64,000 nt of DNA from Clostridiales bacterium (lineage in GTDB: Bacteria > Bacillota > Clostridia > Christensenellales > Pumilibacteraceae): positions 372,001-436,000 of the forward strand of contig JAAVHP010000012.1 in the NCBI GenBank assembly GCA_014799665.1, in the 5' to 3' direction. A program made the position numbers and the translations under genes. Below are positions 1 through 7,230 of the stretch, piece by piece. Under the pieces are notes generated by a model. That model was given only the letters and a program-made list of their open reading frames with translations, did not search any database and was not told the DNA's origin. The stretch's first letter is position 1. The number at the start of each line of letters is the position of its first letter.

Positions 1-1
1 G

Positions 2-109
2 CCCGAAAATACGGCGGCGGAAAGCGTAACGGAAGAAATCGTATCGCAGGATAACGCGGCGGAGGAAGCCGCGCAGTCGGCAACCGAAGTTTCGAGTGCC
101 GACGAGTAA
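2..109 (+). CDS. C-terminal tail of an unidentified protein (partial)
   Basis: An open frame enters from the left edge and stops at TAA 107-109. The 35 visible residues are rich in Ala, Glu and Ser (for example ESVTEEIVSQDNAAEEAAQS) with no motif. Such acidic Ala/Glu tails end many soluble proteins, so the parent gene cannot be identified. The next gene starts 14 bases downstream on the same strand, so the two are probably co-transcribed. Confidence 0.6.
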   Translation, partial: PENTAAESVTEEIVSQDNAAEEAAQSATEVSSADE

Positions 110-123
110 GGCAGGGCAATATT

Positions 124-645
124 ATGGTTGAATTCAGAACGGTACTCGATTCGAGCAAGACCAAAGCGGTAAACAACAATACTTTTAAGAGGTTTTGGTG
201 GTTATTCGCGCTGATAAGCCTGATATTTATCGGGCTCGGCATCATGGGCTTTTTGGTTCGCGAGGACGACGGCGATTTATACTACGCTATTTTTTGTTTA
301 GTTTTCGGCGTGCTGTTTGCACCGCTCAGCTATTTGCTCACGCTATGGTTGCAGAAGCGTATCGATAAATCGGCTTCGTACATAAGCGATAAAACAGAAG
401 AAATTTATACCTTCGACGACGACGGTATCACCATGGTGCAGAAGAAGGACGACGAGTTTTATTCGACTACCAAGGCGAAATACTCGTACTTGTATAAGGT
501 CGTCGAAAACAAGGCGTATTACTTCCTGTACATATCGAGGATGCAGTGCCATATTATCGACAAGGCTTCCATAACGCAGGGCAGTATAAGTGACATGGAA
601 AATTTGCTCATAATGCATTTGGGCGATAAGTTCAAACGAAAATAA
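124..645 (+). CDS. YcxB-like membrane protein
   Basis: The 173-residue product has two membrane segments (about residues 24-45 and 52-76) joined by a short charged loop. A soluble C-terminal half of about 95 residues follows, containing strands such as IYTFDDDGITMVQ and an aromatic-rich YSYLYKVVENKAYYFLYI stretch. This layout matches the YcxB-like family (two helices plus a small beta domain), whose function is unknown. The start ATG has only a weak purine-rich site before it. rdgB follows after a 54-base gap, so a shared transcript is possible. The family call rests on architecture and the pattern of the C-terminal domain. Confidence 0.6.
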   Translation: MVEFRTVLDSSKTKAVNNNTFKRFWWLFALISLIFIGLGIMGFLVREDDGDLYYAIFCLVFGVLFAPLSYLLTLWLQKRIDKSASYISDKTEEIYTFDDDGITMVQKKDDEFYSTTKAKYSYLYKVVENKAYYFLYISRMQCHIIDKASITQGSISDMENLLIMHLGDKFKRK

Positions 646-699
646 AAAACACTCGGTTTTTAATTGATATTTAGGAAAAATAGGCGTAAAATTATAGTC

Positions 700-1275
700 A
701 TGAATAAAATAGTTTTGGCAAGCGGAAATAAAGGTAAGCTCGCGGAATTTCGCGCGATACTTACGGAATACGAGGTGCTTTCGCCCAAAGATTTGGGGAT
801 AGACTTTGACGTTGAAGAAACGGGTAGCACCTTTTACGAGAACGCTTATATTAAGGCAAAAGCATTATATGAAATCTGCGGGCTGCCGACCGTTGCGGAC
901 GACAGTGGTTTGTGCGTGGACGCGCTCGGCGGCGCGCCCGGGGTTTTCTCGGCGCGGTACAGCGGCGGCGGGGACGAGGAAAACATAAATAAGCTCCTGT
1001 CCGCGCTCGACGGCAAAACCGATAGGCGCGCGCACTTCGCGTCGAGCATAGTATATTACGACGGCAAAAACGTTGTCAACGGCTTCGGCACGACGGAAGG
1101 GTATATCACGGCGGCGCGCGAGGGGAGCGGCGGGTTCGGTTACGATCCCGTGTTTTTCAGCGACGATCTCAGCAAAACGTTCGGCGTGGCGAGCGAGGCG
1201 GAAAAGAACGGCGTAAGCCACCGCGGCAGGGCGCTTGCCGATCTTGTAAATAAGCTTAGGGCGAGTAAGAGGTAA
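700..1275 (+). CDS. rdgB: dITP/XTP pyrophosphatase (RdgB/HAM1)
   Basis: This 191-residue protein hydrolyses non-canonical purine triphosphates (dITP, XTP, ITP) to monophosphate and pyrophosphate, which keeps deaminated purines out of nucleic acid. The family motifs are all present: SGNKGKLAEF near the N-terminus (phosphate binding), ADDSGLCVDALGG (metal and base), GGFGYDPVF and SHRGRAL near the C-terminus. I place the start at ATG 700, where family members begin; a longer frame from TTG 664 adds 12 basic residues of no recognisable kind. The Shine-Dalgarno site is weak. The phosphodiesterase gene follows after 3 bases, a pairing common in Bacillota. Confidence 0.95.
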   Translation: MNKIVLASGNKGKLAEFRAILTEYEVLSPKDLGIDFDVEETGSTFYENAYIKAKALYEICGLPTVADDSGLCVDALGGAPGVFSARYSGGGDEENINKLLSALDGKTDRRAHFASSIVYYDGKNVVNGFGTTEGYITAAREGSGGFGYDPVFFSDDLSKTFGVASEAEKNGVSHRGRALADLVNKLRASKR

Positions 1276-1278
1276 AGT

Positions 1279-1767
1279 ATGGACGAAAGCGGTTTGCTTT
1301 ATAAAATGGTCGTAGTATCCGATACGCACCATAACATAGACAATATCACCAAGATCATACCCGTAATCAATTCCGCAGACTACTTTGTGTATTGCGGCGA
1401 CGGCGTTGCAGACATAATGATGCTGCGCGGCAGTATTCTCGTTCCCATAGTCATGGTGAAAGGGAATACCGACGTGGAAAGTCATTTGTCAGACACTGCA
1501 ACGGTAACGCTCGGCGGAACGAAAGCGCTCATCTCGCACGGCGACAGATACGAGGTCAAAAAAGACCTTAAAAAGCTGTTCGTCGCGGCATCGCTCGCGC
1601 ATTGCAAGCTGGTGTTCTTCGGGCATACCCACCAATACATAGACAGGAAAGTGCAGGGAATACATTTTATCAACCCCGGGTCGCTGTACAACGGTTCGTA
1701 CGCACTGGTAGCGAGCAACGGCGCGGAGTTTATAAGCAAACAGCATTTCGTGACCGAACTGCCGTAG
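1279..1767 (+). CDS. YfcE/MJ0936-type metallophosphoesterase
   Basis: The 162-residue product has the calcineurin-like metal-binding motifs in order: DTH at residues 15-17, a GDG segment, KGNTD, SHGD and the C-terminal GHTH. The size and motif spacing fit the small YfcE/MJ0936 phosphodiesterases, which cleave phosphodiesters with Mn2+ or Ni2+ in the cytoplasm; the physiological substrate is not known. A purine-rich AAGAGG site lies just before ATG 1279. A second start at ATG 1306, directly before VVVSDTH, is possible. It lies 3 bases after rdgB and is probably translated from the same message. Confidence 0.88.
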   Translation: MDESGLLYKMVVVSDTHHNIDNITKIIPVINSADYFVYCGDGVADIMMLRGSILVPIVMVKGNTDVESHLSDTATVTLGGTKALISHGDRYEVKKDLKKLFVAASLAHCKLVFFGHTHQYIDRKVQGIHFINPGSLYNGSYALVASNGAEFISKQHFVTELP

Positions 1768-1822
1768 GGCAACGCGTGATAAAATAAAGTTATAATTAGC
1801 GTTATCAATGGGCGTAAAATTG

Positions 1823-1851
1823 TTGACAAATGCTCTCAAATATGATATTCT
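1823..1851 (+). promoter_or_regulatory. Promoter of the five-tRNA cluster
   Basis: A consensus -35 box TTGACA (1823-1828), a 17-base spacer and a -10 box TATTCT (1846-1851) lie 31 bases before tRNA-Gly. This is a sigma-A type promoter for a stable RNA operon. The call is from sequence match only. Confidence 0.7.
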
Positions 1852-1882
1852 TGATAAGCACATATGGAGCGGATTTGCGCGC

Positions 1883-1956
1883 GCAGGTGTAGCTCAATGG
1901 TAGAGTTTCGGCCTTCCAAGCCGACCACGTGGGTTCGATTCCCATCACCTGCTCCA
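1883..1956 (+). tRNA. tRNA-Gly (anticodon TCC)
   Basis: A full cloverleaf can be drawn. The 7-bp acceptor stem is GCAGGTG with CACCTGC, the anticodon loop CTTCCAA carries TCC at 1915-1917, the T loop is TTCGATT, and the CCA end is encoded. It is the first gene of the cluster. Confidence 0.96.
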
Positions 1957-1962
1957 TGAAGT

Positions 1963-2039
1963 GCGCCCGTAGCTCAGCTGGATAGAGTAGCGCCCTTCTA
2001 AGGCGTTTGTCGAGGGTTCGAATCCCCCCGGGCGTGCCA
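1963..2039 (+). tRNA. tRNA-Arg (anticodon TCT)
   Basis: Acceptor stem GCGCCCG pairs with CGGGCGT (one G-U), the anticodon stem GCGCC pairs with GGCGT, and loop CTTCTAA carries TCT at 1997-1999. CCA is encoded. The gene lies 6 bases after tRNA-Gly. Confidence 0.96.
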
Positions 2040-2043
2040 TATG

Positions 2044-2120
2044 GTGGGTATAGCTCAGTTGGTTAGAGCGCCAGGTTGTGGCCCTGGAGGCCAAGGGTTC
2101 GAATCCCTTTACTCACCCCA
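2044..2120 (+). tRNA. tRNA-His (anticodon GTG)
   Basis: Acceptor stem GTGGGTA pairs with TACTCAC. The anticodon GTG lies at 2078-2080 between stems CCAGG and CCTGG. The base before the stem is G (2043) and the discriminator is C, so the extra G-1:C73 pair typical of tRNA-His is encoded. CCA is encoded. Confidence 0.96.
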
Positions 2121-2153
2121 TTAAAATAGCCACTACGTGAGTGGTGGCAACGT

Positions 2154-2228
2154 AGGGGTATCGCCAAGCGGTAAGGCACGAGACTTTGACTTTCGCACTC
2201 GCAGGTTCGAATCCTGCTACCCCTGCCA
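2154..2228 (+). tRNA. tRNA-Gln (anticodon TTG)
   Basis: Acceptor stem AGGGGTA pairs with TACCCCT. The anticodon stem CGAGA pairs with TTTCG, with TTG at 2186-2188. CCA is encoded. The body closely resembles the next tRNA-Gln. Confidence 0.94.
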
Positions 2229-2257
2229 CTTAAAATAATCTGTCTGCCGTATAGCAT

Positions 2258-2333
2258 AGGGGTATCGCCAAGCGGTAAGGCAACGGACTCTGACTCCGTC
2301 ATTACGAAAGTTCGAATCTTTCTACCCCTGCCA
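2258..2333 (+). tRNA. tRNA-Gln (anticodon CTG)
   Basis: It has the same acceptor stem and D arm as the preceding tRNA-Gln but a different anticodon stem (ACGGA with TCCGT) and anticodon CTG at 2290-2292. The 3' strand of its acceptor stem and CCA form part of the long palindrome 2322-2382. Confidence 0.94.
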
Positions 2334-2382
2334 AATACAAAAAGCACCCTTTATGGGTGTTTTTTGTATTTGGCAGGGGTAG
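2322..2382 (+). terminator. Terminator within a 28-bp palindrome overlapping the 3' end of tRNA-Gln
   Basis: The inner hairpin (GCACCC, loop, GGGTGT, then a T run at 2360-2365) looks like an ordinary terminator. The complementarity continues outward without a break: 2322-2349 pairs with 2355-2382 over 28 bp with a single G-U. The left arm contains the acceptor 3' strand and CCA of tRNA-Gln(CTG); the right arm carries its reverse complement, GGCAGGGGTAG. Confidence 0.8.
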
Positions 2383-2430
2383 GTGAGATAAGTAGCGCGG
2401 CGAATACGCGGGCAATCCTCGTTGATTACT

Positions 2431-2470
2431 GAAAATTAAAACAGCACCCAAAAGATGCTGTTATTTTTAA
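2431..2470. terminator. Bidirectional terminator between tRNA cluster and antiporter gene
   Basis: AACAGCA (2440-2446) pairs with TGCTGTT (2456-2462) around a 9-base loop. A T-rich run follows on the + strand, and a T-rich run follows on the - strand as well. It lies just past the stop of the antiporter gene. Confidence 0.65.
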
Positions 2471-2476
2471 TGCTAT

Positions 2477-3787
2477 TTAATAAATATCAGACGGTTGCGG
2501 CGTAATATCTACTTCGGCAGGTTCTTCCGAAATTTCTGCCGTATCGTCAATGGGCGATAGCGACGATCCCGTGTCGTCGGACGTACAGTCGGGCGGTGGA
2601 TCTTTTTCTTTTCTGAACATAAGTTTAAGCACTATGGGCGTTATAAGCGACGATACTATAACGAGCAGTATTACCGCCGAGAGATAGACGGACGGCAGAA
2701 GCCCTGCGTTAATGCCTTTCTGCGCGACGATAAGCGCAACCTCACCGCGCGCCATCATGCCCACGCCGACCTTGGTCGAGTCCTTCCAAGAGAAGCGACA
2801 AACTTTTGCGGCGAGCCCGCACCCGATGATCTTGCCGCCGAGCCCAGCCAAAATGAACAGGAAGCAGAACAACAGTATTTGCGGCTCGAAGCCTGCGAAC
2901 GATGTTTCTATGCCTATGTTTGCGAAGAATATGGGCGTAAAAATCATGTACGAGCTCACGTCGACCTTTCGTTCTATGTAGCCCGTTTCTTTGATGTTTG
3001 ATAGCATAATGCCCGCAAGGTACGCGCCCGTAATGTCGGCTATGCCGAAGAAATGCGCCGCAGAAAACGCGTAAACGAAGCAAACGACAAGACTGAAAAT
3101 AGGCACACGCCGTTTATGCGGATACTTCTTTGCGAGCCAACGGAACAGAAAATTCAAGCCGATACCAACGCCGATACCTATTACGAAGAAAAGAACGGTT
3201 TTGAGCAAAACCATGTATGGGTTGGCTTCCTCGGGGTTTTGCAGCCCGATCACGAAGGTCAAAACTATAATGCCGATAACGTCGTCAATTATCGCGGCGG
3301 AGAGAATGACCGTGCCGACCCTGCCTTTGAGCTTGCCGAGCTCGCGTAGCGTTTCTACCGTAATGGAAACGCTCGTCGCGGTGATGATAACGCCGACGAA
3401 TACACAGCTCAAAACCGAAGTTGTATCGGTAAGCCCGAAGAAGGGGATAGCGATCGAAAACCCGAGCCCGAGCGGAACGAGCACGCCCGCAAGCGCGATT
3501 ATCGACGCTTTAAGCCCCGAGCGTTTAAGCTCCTTTATATCCGTTTCGAGCCCCGCGCCGAACATGATCATTATCACGCCGAGCTCGGCGAGGAATTTCA
3601 AAAACTCGGAACTGCGCACGGGTACGAACGCGTCGTTCGTCATCGGCGACCAAATAGCAGGGCCTATGAGAATACCTGCGAGAAGCATTCCTACGACTTG
3701 GGGCAAGCCCAGCCTTTTCATGAGCAGCCCCAGTACCTTCGTAAAGAACAAAATTATAGCAAGATCAAGTAAAAACCGATAATCCAT
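2477..3787 (-). CDS. CPA2-type monovalent cation:proton antiporter
   Basis: The 436-residue integral membrane protein exchanges Na+ or K+ for H+. The N-terminus has the CPA2 signature LGLPQVVGMLLAGILIGP, and about 12 hydrophobic segments fill residues 1-390. The core motifs AIIDDVIGIIVL (paired Asp in the ion-binding helix) and GAYLAGIMLS are present. The last 50 residues are a hydrophilic, acidic, Pro-rich tail with no TrkA-N domain, so nucleotide gating as in KefB/KefC is not expected. I start at ATG 3787; a TTG 60 bases upstream adds residues unlike the family. It is a single-gene unit. The ion it carries cannot be read from sequence. Confidence 0.88.
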   Translation of the reverse strand: MDYRFLLDLAIILFFTKVLGLLMKRLGLPQVVGMLLAGILIGPAIWSPMTNDAFVPVRSSEFLKFLAELGVIMIMFGAGLETDIKELKRSGLKASIIALAGVLVPLGLGFSIAIPFFGLTDTTSVLSCVFVGVIITATSVSITVETLRELGKLKGRVGTVILSAAIIDDVIGIIVLTFVIGLQNPEEANPYMVLLKTVLFFVIGIGVGIGLNFLFRWLAKKYPHKRRVPIFSLVVCFVYAFSAAHFFGIADITGAYLAGIMLSNIKETGYIERKVDVSSYMIFTPIFFANIGIETSFAGFEPQILLFCFLFILAGLGGKIIGCGLAAKVCRFSWKDSTKVGVGMMARGEVALIVAQKGINAGLLPSVYLSAVILLVIVSSLITPIVLKLMFRKEKDPPPDCTSDDTGSSLSPIDDTAEISEEPAEVDITPQPSDIY

Positions 3788-3891
3788 ACCGTAAGAAATT
3801 ATATGCTTGTTTTCAATCGATGTCAAGCGATACGCGGTAATAACCAAAGTAAATAATTCAGGGAGGCAGCGATTATACTAATAGTAAAAAC

Positions 3892-3920
3892 TTGTTTTTA
3901 ATACGGTTTAATGATATAAT
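3892..3920 (+). promoter_or_regulatory. Promoter of the Y-family polymerase gene
   Basis: TTGTTT (3892-3897), a 17-base spacer and a perfect TATAAT (3915-3920) precede the start codon by 19 bases, which predicts a 5' leader of about 13 bases. No clear LexA-type palindrome was seen around it. Confidence 0.7.
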
Positions 3921-3939
3921 ATCTTAAAGGAACTAGAAG

Positions 3940-5226
3940 ATGGCGGGCAAACAGCGCACTTATTACTGTATAGACATGAAAACGTTTTACGCGTCGGTCG
4001 AGTGCGCCGAGCGCGGACTTAACCCGTTCGACATAGATCTCGTCGTCGCCGATCTTTCGCGTGGAAAAAACGCATTGTGTCTAGCCGTTTCGCCAAAGCT
4101 AAAAGCCCAGGGCGTGCGCAACAGGTGCAGGCTGTCAGAAATTCCCAATAATATAGAATACATTGTCGCGCCGCCGCGCATGAAGCTTTACGTGGACTAC
4201 GCCGCCGACATTTACGATATATACCTTGATTACATTTCGCCCGACGATATTCACGTATATTCGATCGACGAAGCGTTTATCGACGCCACCGACTACCTTA
4301 AAATTTACAAGCTCGACAAAATCGAGTTTGCGCAAAAGCTGGTAAAAGAGATCGCCGCGCGCAAGCATATACCCGCAACGGCGGGGATAGGCACTAACTT
4401 GTTCCTCGCCAAAATAGCGCTCGATATTACGGCTAAAAAGAATAAATCGCATATAGGCTATCTCGACGAAGAAATCTTCAAGCAAACGCTGTGGAACCAT
4501 AAACCGATAACCGACTTTTGGCAGATAGCCGACGGCACGGCTAAACGGCTCGCGCGCTACGCTATTTACGATATGCACGGCGTGGCATCCGCGCCCGTCG
4601 ACTTGCTGTACAAGGAATTCGGCGTGAATGCGGAATTACTGATCGACCACGCGTTCGGCAGGGAAAGCTGCACGATAGCGGACATAAAATCTTACAAGAG
4701 CAAGGCGCACTCGGTGTCGTTCTCGCAAATTCTTCCGCGCGACTATTCGTTCGCCGAAGCGCGCATAGTCATGGAAGAAATGGCGATGCACGGTATGCAC
4801 GAGCTTATGCGTCGGCACGTAGTGACCGATAAGGTGGGGATAGGCGTAAACTATTCACGCAGCGAGATAGAGGGCACGGGCGGCGCGAAAAGACTGGGCG
4901 TAAGGACCGCGCTCGGCTCGGTGCTCACTCCCGCGGTAATGGAAATATACGATAAAACGACTAGCCGCACGGTGCCGATAAGGCGGCTGTCTATCGACTT
5001 CGAGAACGTTGTGGACGAGAGCTACGAAAGCTACGATTTGTTTACGGATATGACGGCGGTCGAGAAAGAGAAAAGCCGCGAGCGCGCCGTTCTGGGCGTT
5101 AAGAGCAAATACGGCAAGAACGCAATACTCATGGGCACTAACTTTTTGGACTGCGCCACCCAGCGCGAACGCAATACTTTTATAGGAGGTCACAGAGCGG
5201 GCGATGACGAGAGCGGAAAGAGCTAA
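3940..5226 (+). CDS. Y-family DNA polymerase (UmuC/UvrX type)
   Basis: The 428-residue protein is a translesion polymerase. The catalytic acidic residues are seen in CIDMKTFYASVE near the N-terminus and in SIDEAFID at about residues 108-115. The segment AGIGTNLFLAKIA is the family's palm/thumb motif. The sequence resembles the Bacillus UvrX/YqjW group more than DinB, and the adjacent YolD gene supports this because UvrX-type polymerases are commonly paired with YolD. A short AAAGGA site precedes ATG 3940. The polymerase probably fills in across damaged bases at low fidelity. Damage induction is expected from the family but no operator was recognised. Confidence 0.88.
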   Translation: MAGKQRTYYCIDMKTFYASVECAERGLNPFDIDLVVADLSRGKNALCLAVSPKLKAQGVRNRCRLSEIPNNIEYIVAPPRMKLYVDYAADIYDIYLDYISPDDIHVYSIDEAFIDATDYLKIYKLDKIEFAQKLVKEIAARKHIPATAGIGTNLFLAKIALDITAKKNKSHIGYLDEEIFKQTLWNHKPITDFWQIADGTAKRLARYAIYDMHGVASAPVDLLYKEFGVNAELLIDHAFGRESCTIADIKSYKSKAHSVSFSQILPRDYSFAEARIVMEEMAMHGMHELMRRHVVTDKVGIGVNYSRSEIEGTGGAKRLGVRTALGSVLTPAVMEIYDKTTSRTVPIRRLSIDFENVVDESYESYDLFTDMTAVEKEKSRERAVLGVKSKYGKNAILMGTNFLDCATQRERNTFIGGHRAGDDESGKS

Positions 5227-5524
5227 ACAATTTTTGGCGTTCGACGCAATGAAGGGCTTGCGCGAAGCGTTGAAAGAAAAAGAAGAAAAACACCTGCGAG
5301 TGGAAAAGCGCGAATTGACCGAGGAAACCGTCAAGGAAATAAGCAAAATGCTCGCCCGCGTGCAAAAGCACGACAGGGTAGAAATAACGTGTTACCGCGC
5401 TTATCACGAAGTAACCGTTATTGGCGAAGTGACTAAAATCGACTACGCGCTTAAATTTATTTCGCTCGGCGACGATAAAATCTTTTTCGAGGATATATAC
5501 GAAATAAAGATTTTAGTTGAGTAG
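5204..5524 (+). CDS. YolD-like protein
   Basis: This 106-residue protein starts with RAERAKQFLAFDAMKGL, the YolD opening motif, followed by a charged helical region and a C-terminal beta part. Its start overlaps the polymerase gene by 23 bases, and a strong AGGAGGT (5184-5190) lies inside the polymerase end, so translation is coupled. YolD proteins are thought to act as small partners of UvrX-type polymerases, similar in genetic arrangement to UmuD/UmuC; their biochemical role is not established. Confidence 0.85.
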   Translation: MTRAERAKQFLAFDAMKGLREALKEKEEKHLRVEKRELTEETVKEISKMLARVQKHDRVEITCYRAYHEVTVIGEVTKIDYALKFISLGDDKIFFEDIYEIKILVE

Positions 5525-5579
5525 TTGCAAAACGTAAAAAACGCATTTTTCAAATTGTTGGAAAATGCCGATAATTCGC

Positions 5580-5608
5580 TTGACATTCATTGATATAAAT
5601 GATAGAAT
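5580..5608 (+). promoter_or_regulatory. Promoter of tRNA-Lys/tRNA-Tyr
   Basis: Perfect TTGACA (5580-5585), a 17-base spacer and TAGAAT (5603-5608) lie 15 bases before tRNA-Lys. This is a strong sigma-A type stable RNA promoter. Confidence 0.8.
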
Positions 5609-5623
5609 AATATGGTTGCGATT

Positions 5624-5699
5624 GGTCCATTAGCTCAGTTGGTAGAGCACTTGACTTTTAATCAAGTTGTCCCGCGTTCGAGTCGCGGATGGATCACCA
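5624..5699 (+). tRNA. tRNA-Lys (anticodon TTT)
   Basis: Acceptor stem GGTCCAT pairs with ATGGATC. The anticodon stem CTTGA pairs with TCAAG, with TTT at 5657-5659. CCA is encoded at 5697-5699. Confidence 0.96.
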
Positions 5700-5705
5700 A
5701 GATAT

Positions 5706-5790
5706 GGACGGGTTCCCGAGTGGCCAAAGGGAACAGACTGTAAATCTGTCAGCTTCGCTTTCGGTGGTTCGAATCCACCCCCGTCCACCA
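5706..5790 (+). tRNA. tRNA-Tyr (anticodon GTA)
   Basis: A class II tRNA with a long variable arm. Acceptor stem GGACGGG pairs with CCCGTCC; anticodon stem ACAGA pairs with TCTGT, with GTA at 5740-5742. CCA is encoded. Confidence 0.96.
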
Positions 5791-5793
5791 AGC

Positions 5794-5829
5794 AAAACCT
5801 AAAACGAATCACTTTGTTTTAGGTTTTTT
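5794..5829 (+). terminator. Terminator of the tRNA-Lys/Tyr unit
   Basis: AAAACCTAAAAC pairs with GTTTTAGGTTTT around a short loop and is followed by a T run. It lies directly after tRNA-Tyr. Confidence 0.85.
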
Positions 5830-5914
5830 GTTTACGTTTTTGCGGCAAAGCATTACAATTCTTTTAACTTTGCGATAACGGTATTACTATATAATGTGTT
5901 TATGGAGGTATACA

Positions 5915-6217
5915 ATGTTTGGATTTGTATATTCGCTGATTGTAGCAGTTGTGGGATTGATCCTTAATATTGTAATATATAATAGCGTCACAGAAACCGT
6001 CTTAGTCATAATATATTGTTCGGTAATAATTGTTGCCGCTACTATCGGATGGATAATCTGCGTTTTGCGTTATAGAAGAATCAAAAGAAACGACATAGTA
6101 AACTTAAAATGTGTAGGAATCGTACTCAGCGTTATAACGATACTTATTACCGTAATATTCTTGATAGTCGATATTAAAAGTTTAAATACATATCATTTCG
6201 TCCCCATACACAGCTAA
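5915..6217 (+). CDS. Small membrane protein of unknown function
   Basis: The 100-residue product is almost wholly hydrophobic with three predicted membrane segments (about residues 3-22, 29-52 and 70-90), separated by a basic loop RYRRIKRND. I chose ATG 5915 because GGAGG at 5904-5908 is correctly spaced; an upstream in-frame start at 5894 overlaps a TATAAT at 5890-5895. No family is recognised. Base composition is more AT-rich than the neighbouring housekeeping genes, as is the next gene, which suggests a less conserved part of the chromosome. Confidence 0.6.
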   Translation: MFGFVYSLIVAVVGLILNIVIYNSVTETVLVIIYCSVIIVAATIGWIICVLRYRRIKRNDIVNLKCVGIVLSVITILITVIFLIVDIKSLNTYHFVPIHS

Positions 6218-6349
6218 ACTATAAATATAACATACTCGATGAGTTGTGTAAATAGCTAAAAAGATGCCGACGGTGTTTTTTTTACGACACAAGTTATGAA
6301 GTTGTTTTACATAAAAATTCGTTTTAGGTTACGACTGCTCCATCGCAAA

Positions 6350-6376
6350 AACGGACACTCTTGTGAGGGTCTTTTT
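6350..6376 (+). terminator. Possible terminator
   Basis: GACACTC and GAGGGTC form a 7-bp stem with one mismatch around TTGT, followed by seven Ts. It would end transcription of the small membrane protein gene. Confidence 0.45.
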
Positions 6377-6392
6377 TTGTATACATAATTAC

Positions 6393-6421
6393 TTGAAAAA
6401 GTATTCTTTATGTGCTATAAT
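6393..6421 (+). promoter_or_regulatory. Promoter deciding the start of the following gene
   Basis: TTGAAA (6393-6398), a 17-base spacer and TATAAT (6416-6421). The -10 box lies inside the longest open frame (ATG 6410), so translation must start downstream, at GTG 6449. Confidence 0.7.
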
Positions 6422-6448
6422 TTGGTTAAATCACGAGAGGTAGTCAAG

Positions 6449-6898
6449 GTGGAGCGAGATTTTACAGCTAAAATTTTATTCGATAGATTAATGACAGCGT
6501 TATGTATGATAACTTTTTGTGTTTTGGTATACACGGGCGTGGGTATTTATTTGGTATTCTCCGACGCGGCGGTCGATTATATTATATATTTTGTTTTGGG
6601 CTATTGTTTTGCAATCGTTCTTTATCTACGGTTCGTAATACACACGTTGGTATTATACAAACACTATCAAAAGATATTTAAATCTGCCGTCAGTTTTTAC
6701 GGCACCTTGGACGAAGTGACGTATCCTGATTTTTTTGCGGACTTCTTTTTAATGGCGGACGGGGCTCGTGTCGTAGTAGACGGGCATTATTCACGCAGCA
6801 TATATCCTTTCTATGTGGTTAATAAACTGACAAACACCACCGTGGAGTATATATTGGAAGGCGAAAAGGTTTGGATAGTAAATAAGTGTGATTGGTAA
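6449..6898 (+). CDS. Membrane protein of unknown function
   Basis: The 149-residue product starts at GTG 6449, preceded by GAGAGG at about 6434-6439. An ATG at 6410 is ruled out by the promoter that overlaps it. Two hydrophobic segments (about residues 16-38 and 44-68) are followed by an 80-residue soluble part rich in aromatic residues and beta strands, for example GARVVVDGHYSR. The layout, two helices plus a small C-terminal domain, recalls the YcxB-like protein at 124-645, but I see no convincing sequence match. The gene is probably expressed with the next one, which lies 37 bases downstream. Confidence 0.55.
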   Translation: MERDFTAKILFDRLMTALCMITFCVLVYTGVGIYLVFSDAAVDYIIYFVLGYCFAIVLYLRFVIHTLVLYKHYQKIFKSAVSFYGTLDEVTYPDFFADFFLMADGARVVVDGHYSRSIYPFYVVNKLTNTTVEYILEGEKVWIVNKCDW

Positions 6899-6935
6899 AG
6901 CAAATTTAACGTAAAAAATATTTAAAAGGAATAAA

Positions 6936-7202
6936 ATGAGTTCACTTTCCGAAGAAAAAGACAAGAAACCCAAATATTATTATTACGAGTTTCACGAAGA
7001 ATATATTGCAAGAGAAGTAGTCGGCAATCGCGAATGCGCGTCTGAACGCTTTGAATTTTTCTTGGACGGCAAGTGGATAAACGATTGGGATTTGAGTTTA
7101 AGTCTTTCGGATGCAACGATGGATTTCGGCGATTATCCGATTTGGGACTACGAAGAATTGACCGAGGAAGAAGCTTTGCGGCGCATAGCCGATGGCGATT
7201 AA
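6936..7202 (+). CDS. Small acidic protein of unknown function
   Basis: The 88-residue soluble, acidic protein has many aromatic residues (a run of four Tyr near residue 15; IWDYEEL near the end). A good AAAAGGA site sits 6 bases before ATG 6936. No family is recognised. It lies between a membrane protein gene and a flavin-reductase-like gene, both on the same strand, with gaps of 37 and 28 bases, so it may belong to one small operon. Confidence 0.55.
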   Translation: MSSLSEEKDKKPKYYYYEFHEEYIAREVVGNRECASERFEFFLDGKWINDWDLSLSLSDATMDFGDYPIWDYEELTEEEALRRIADGD

Positions 7203-7230
7203 AAATAAACATAATATAGAGGGGTGATTT

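Noticed and set aside
2063..2347. A 94-codon minus-strand frame across the tRNA cluster
   Set aside because: It is the complement of tRNA-His and two tRNA-Gln genes; such frames are a common annotation error.
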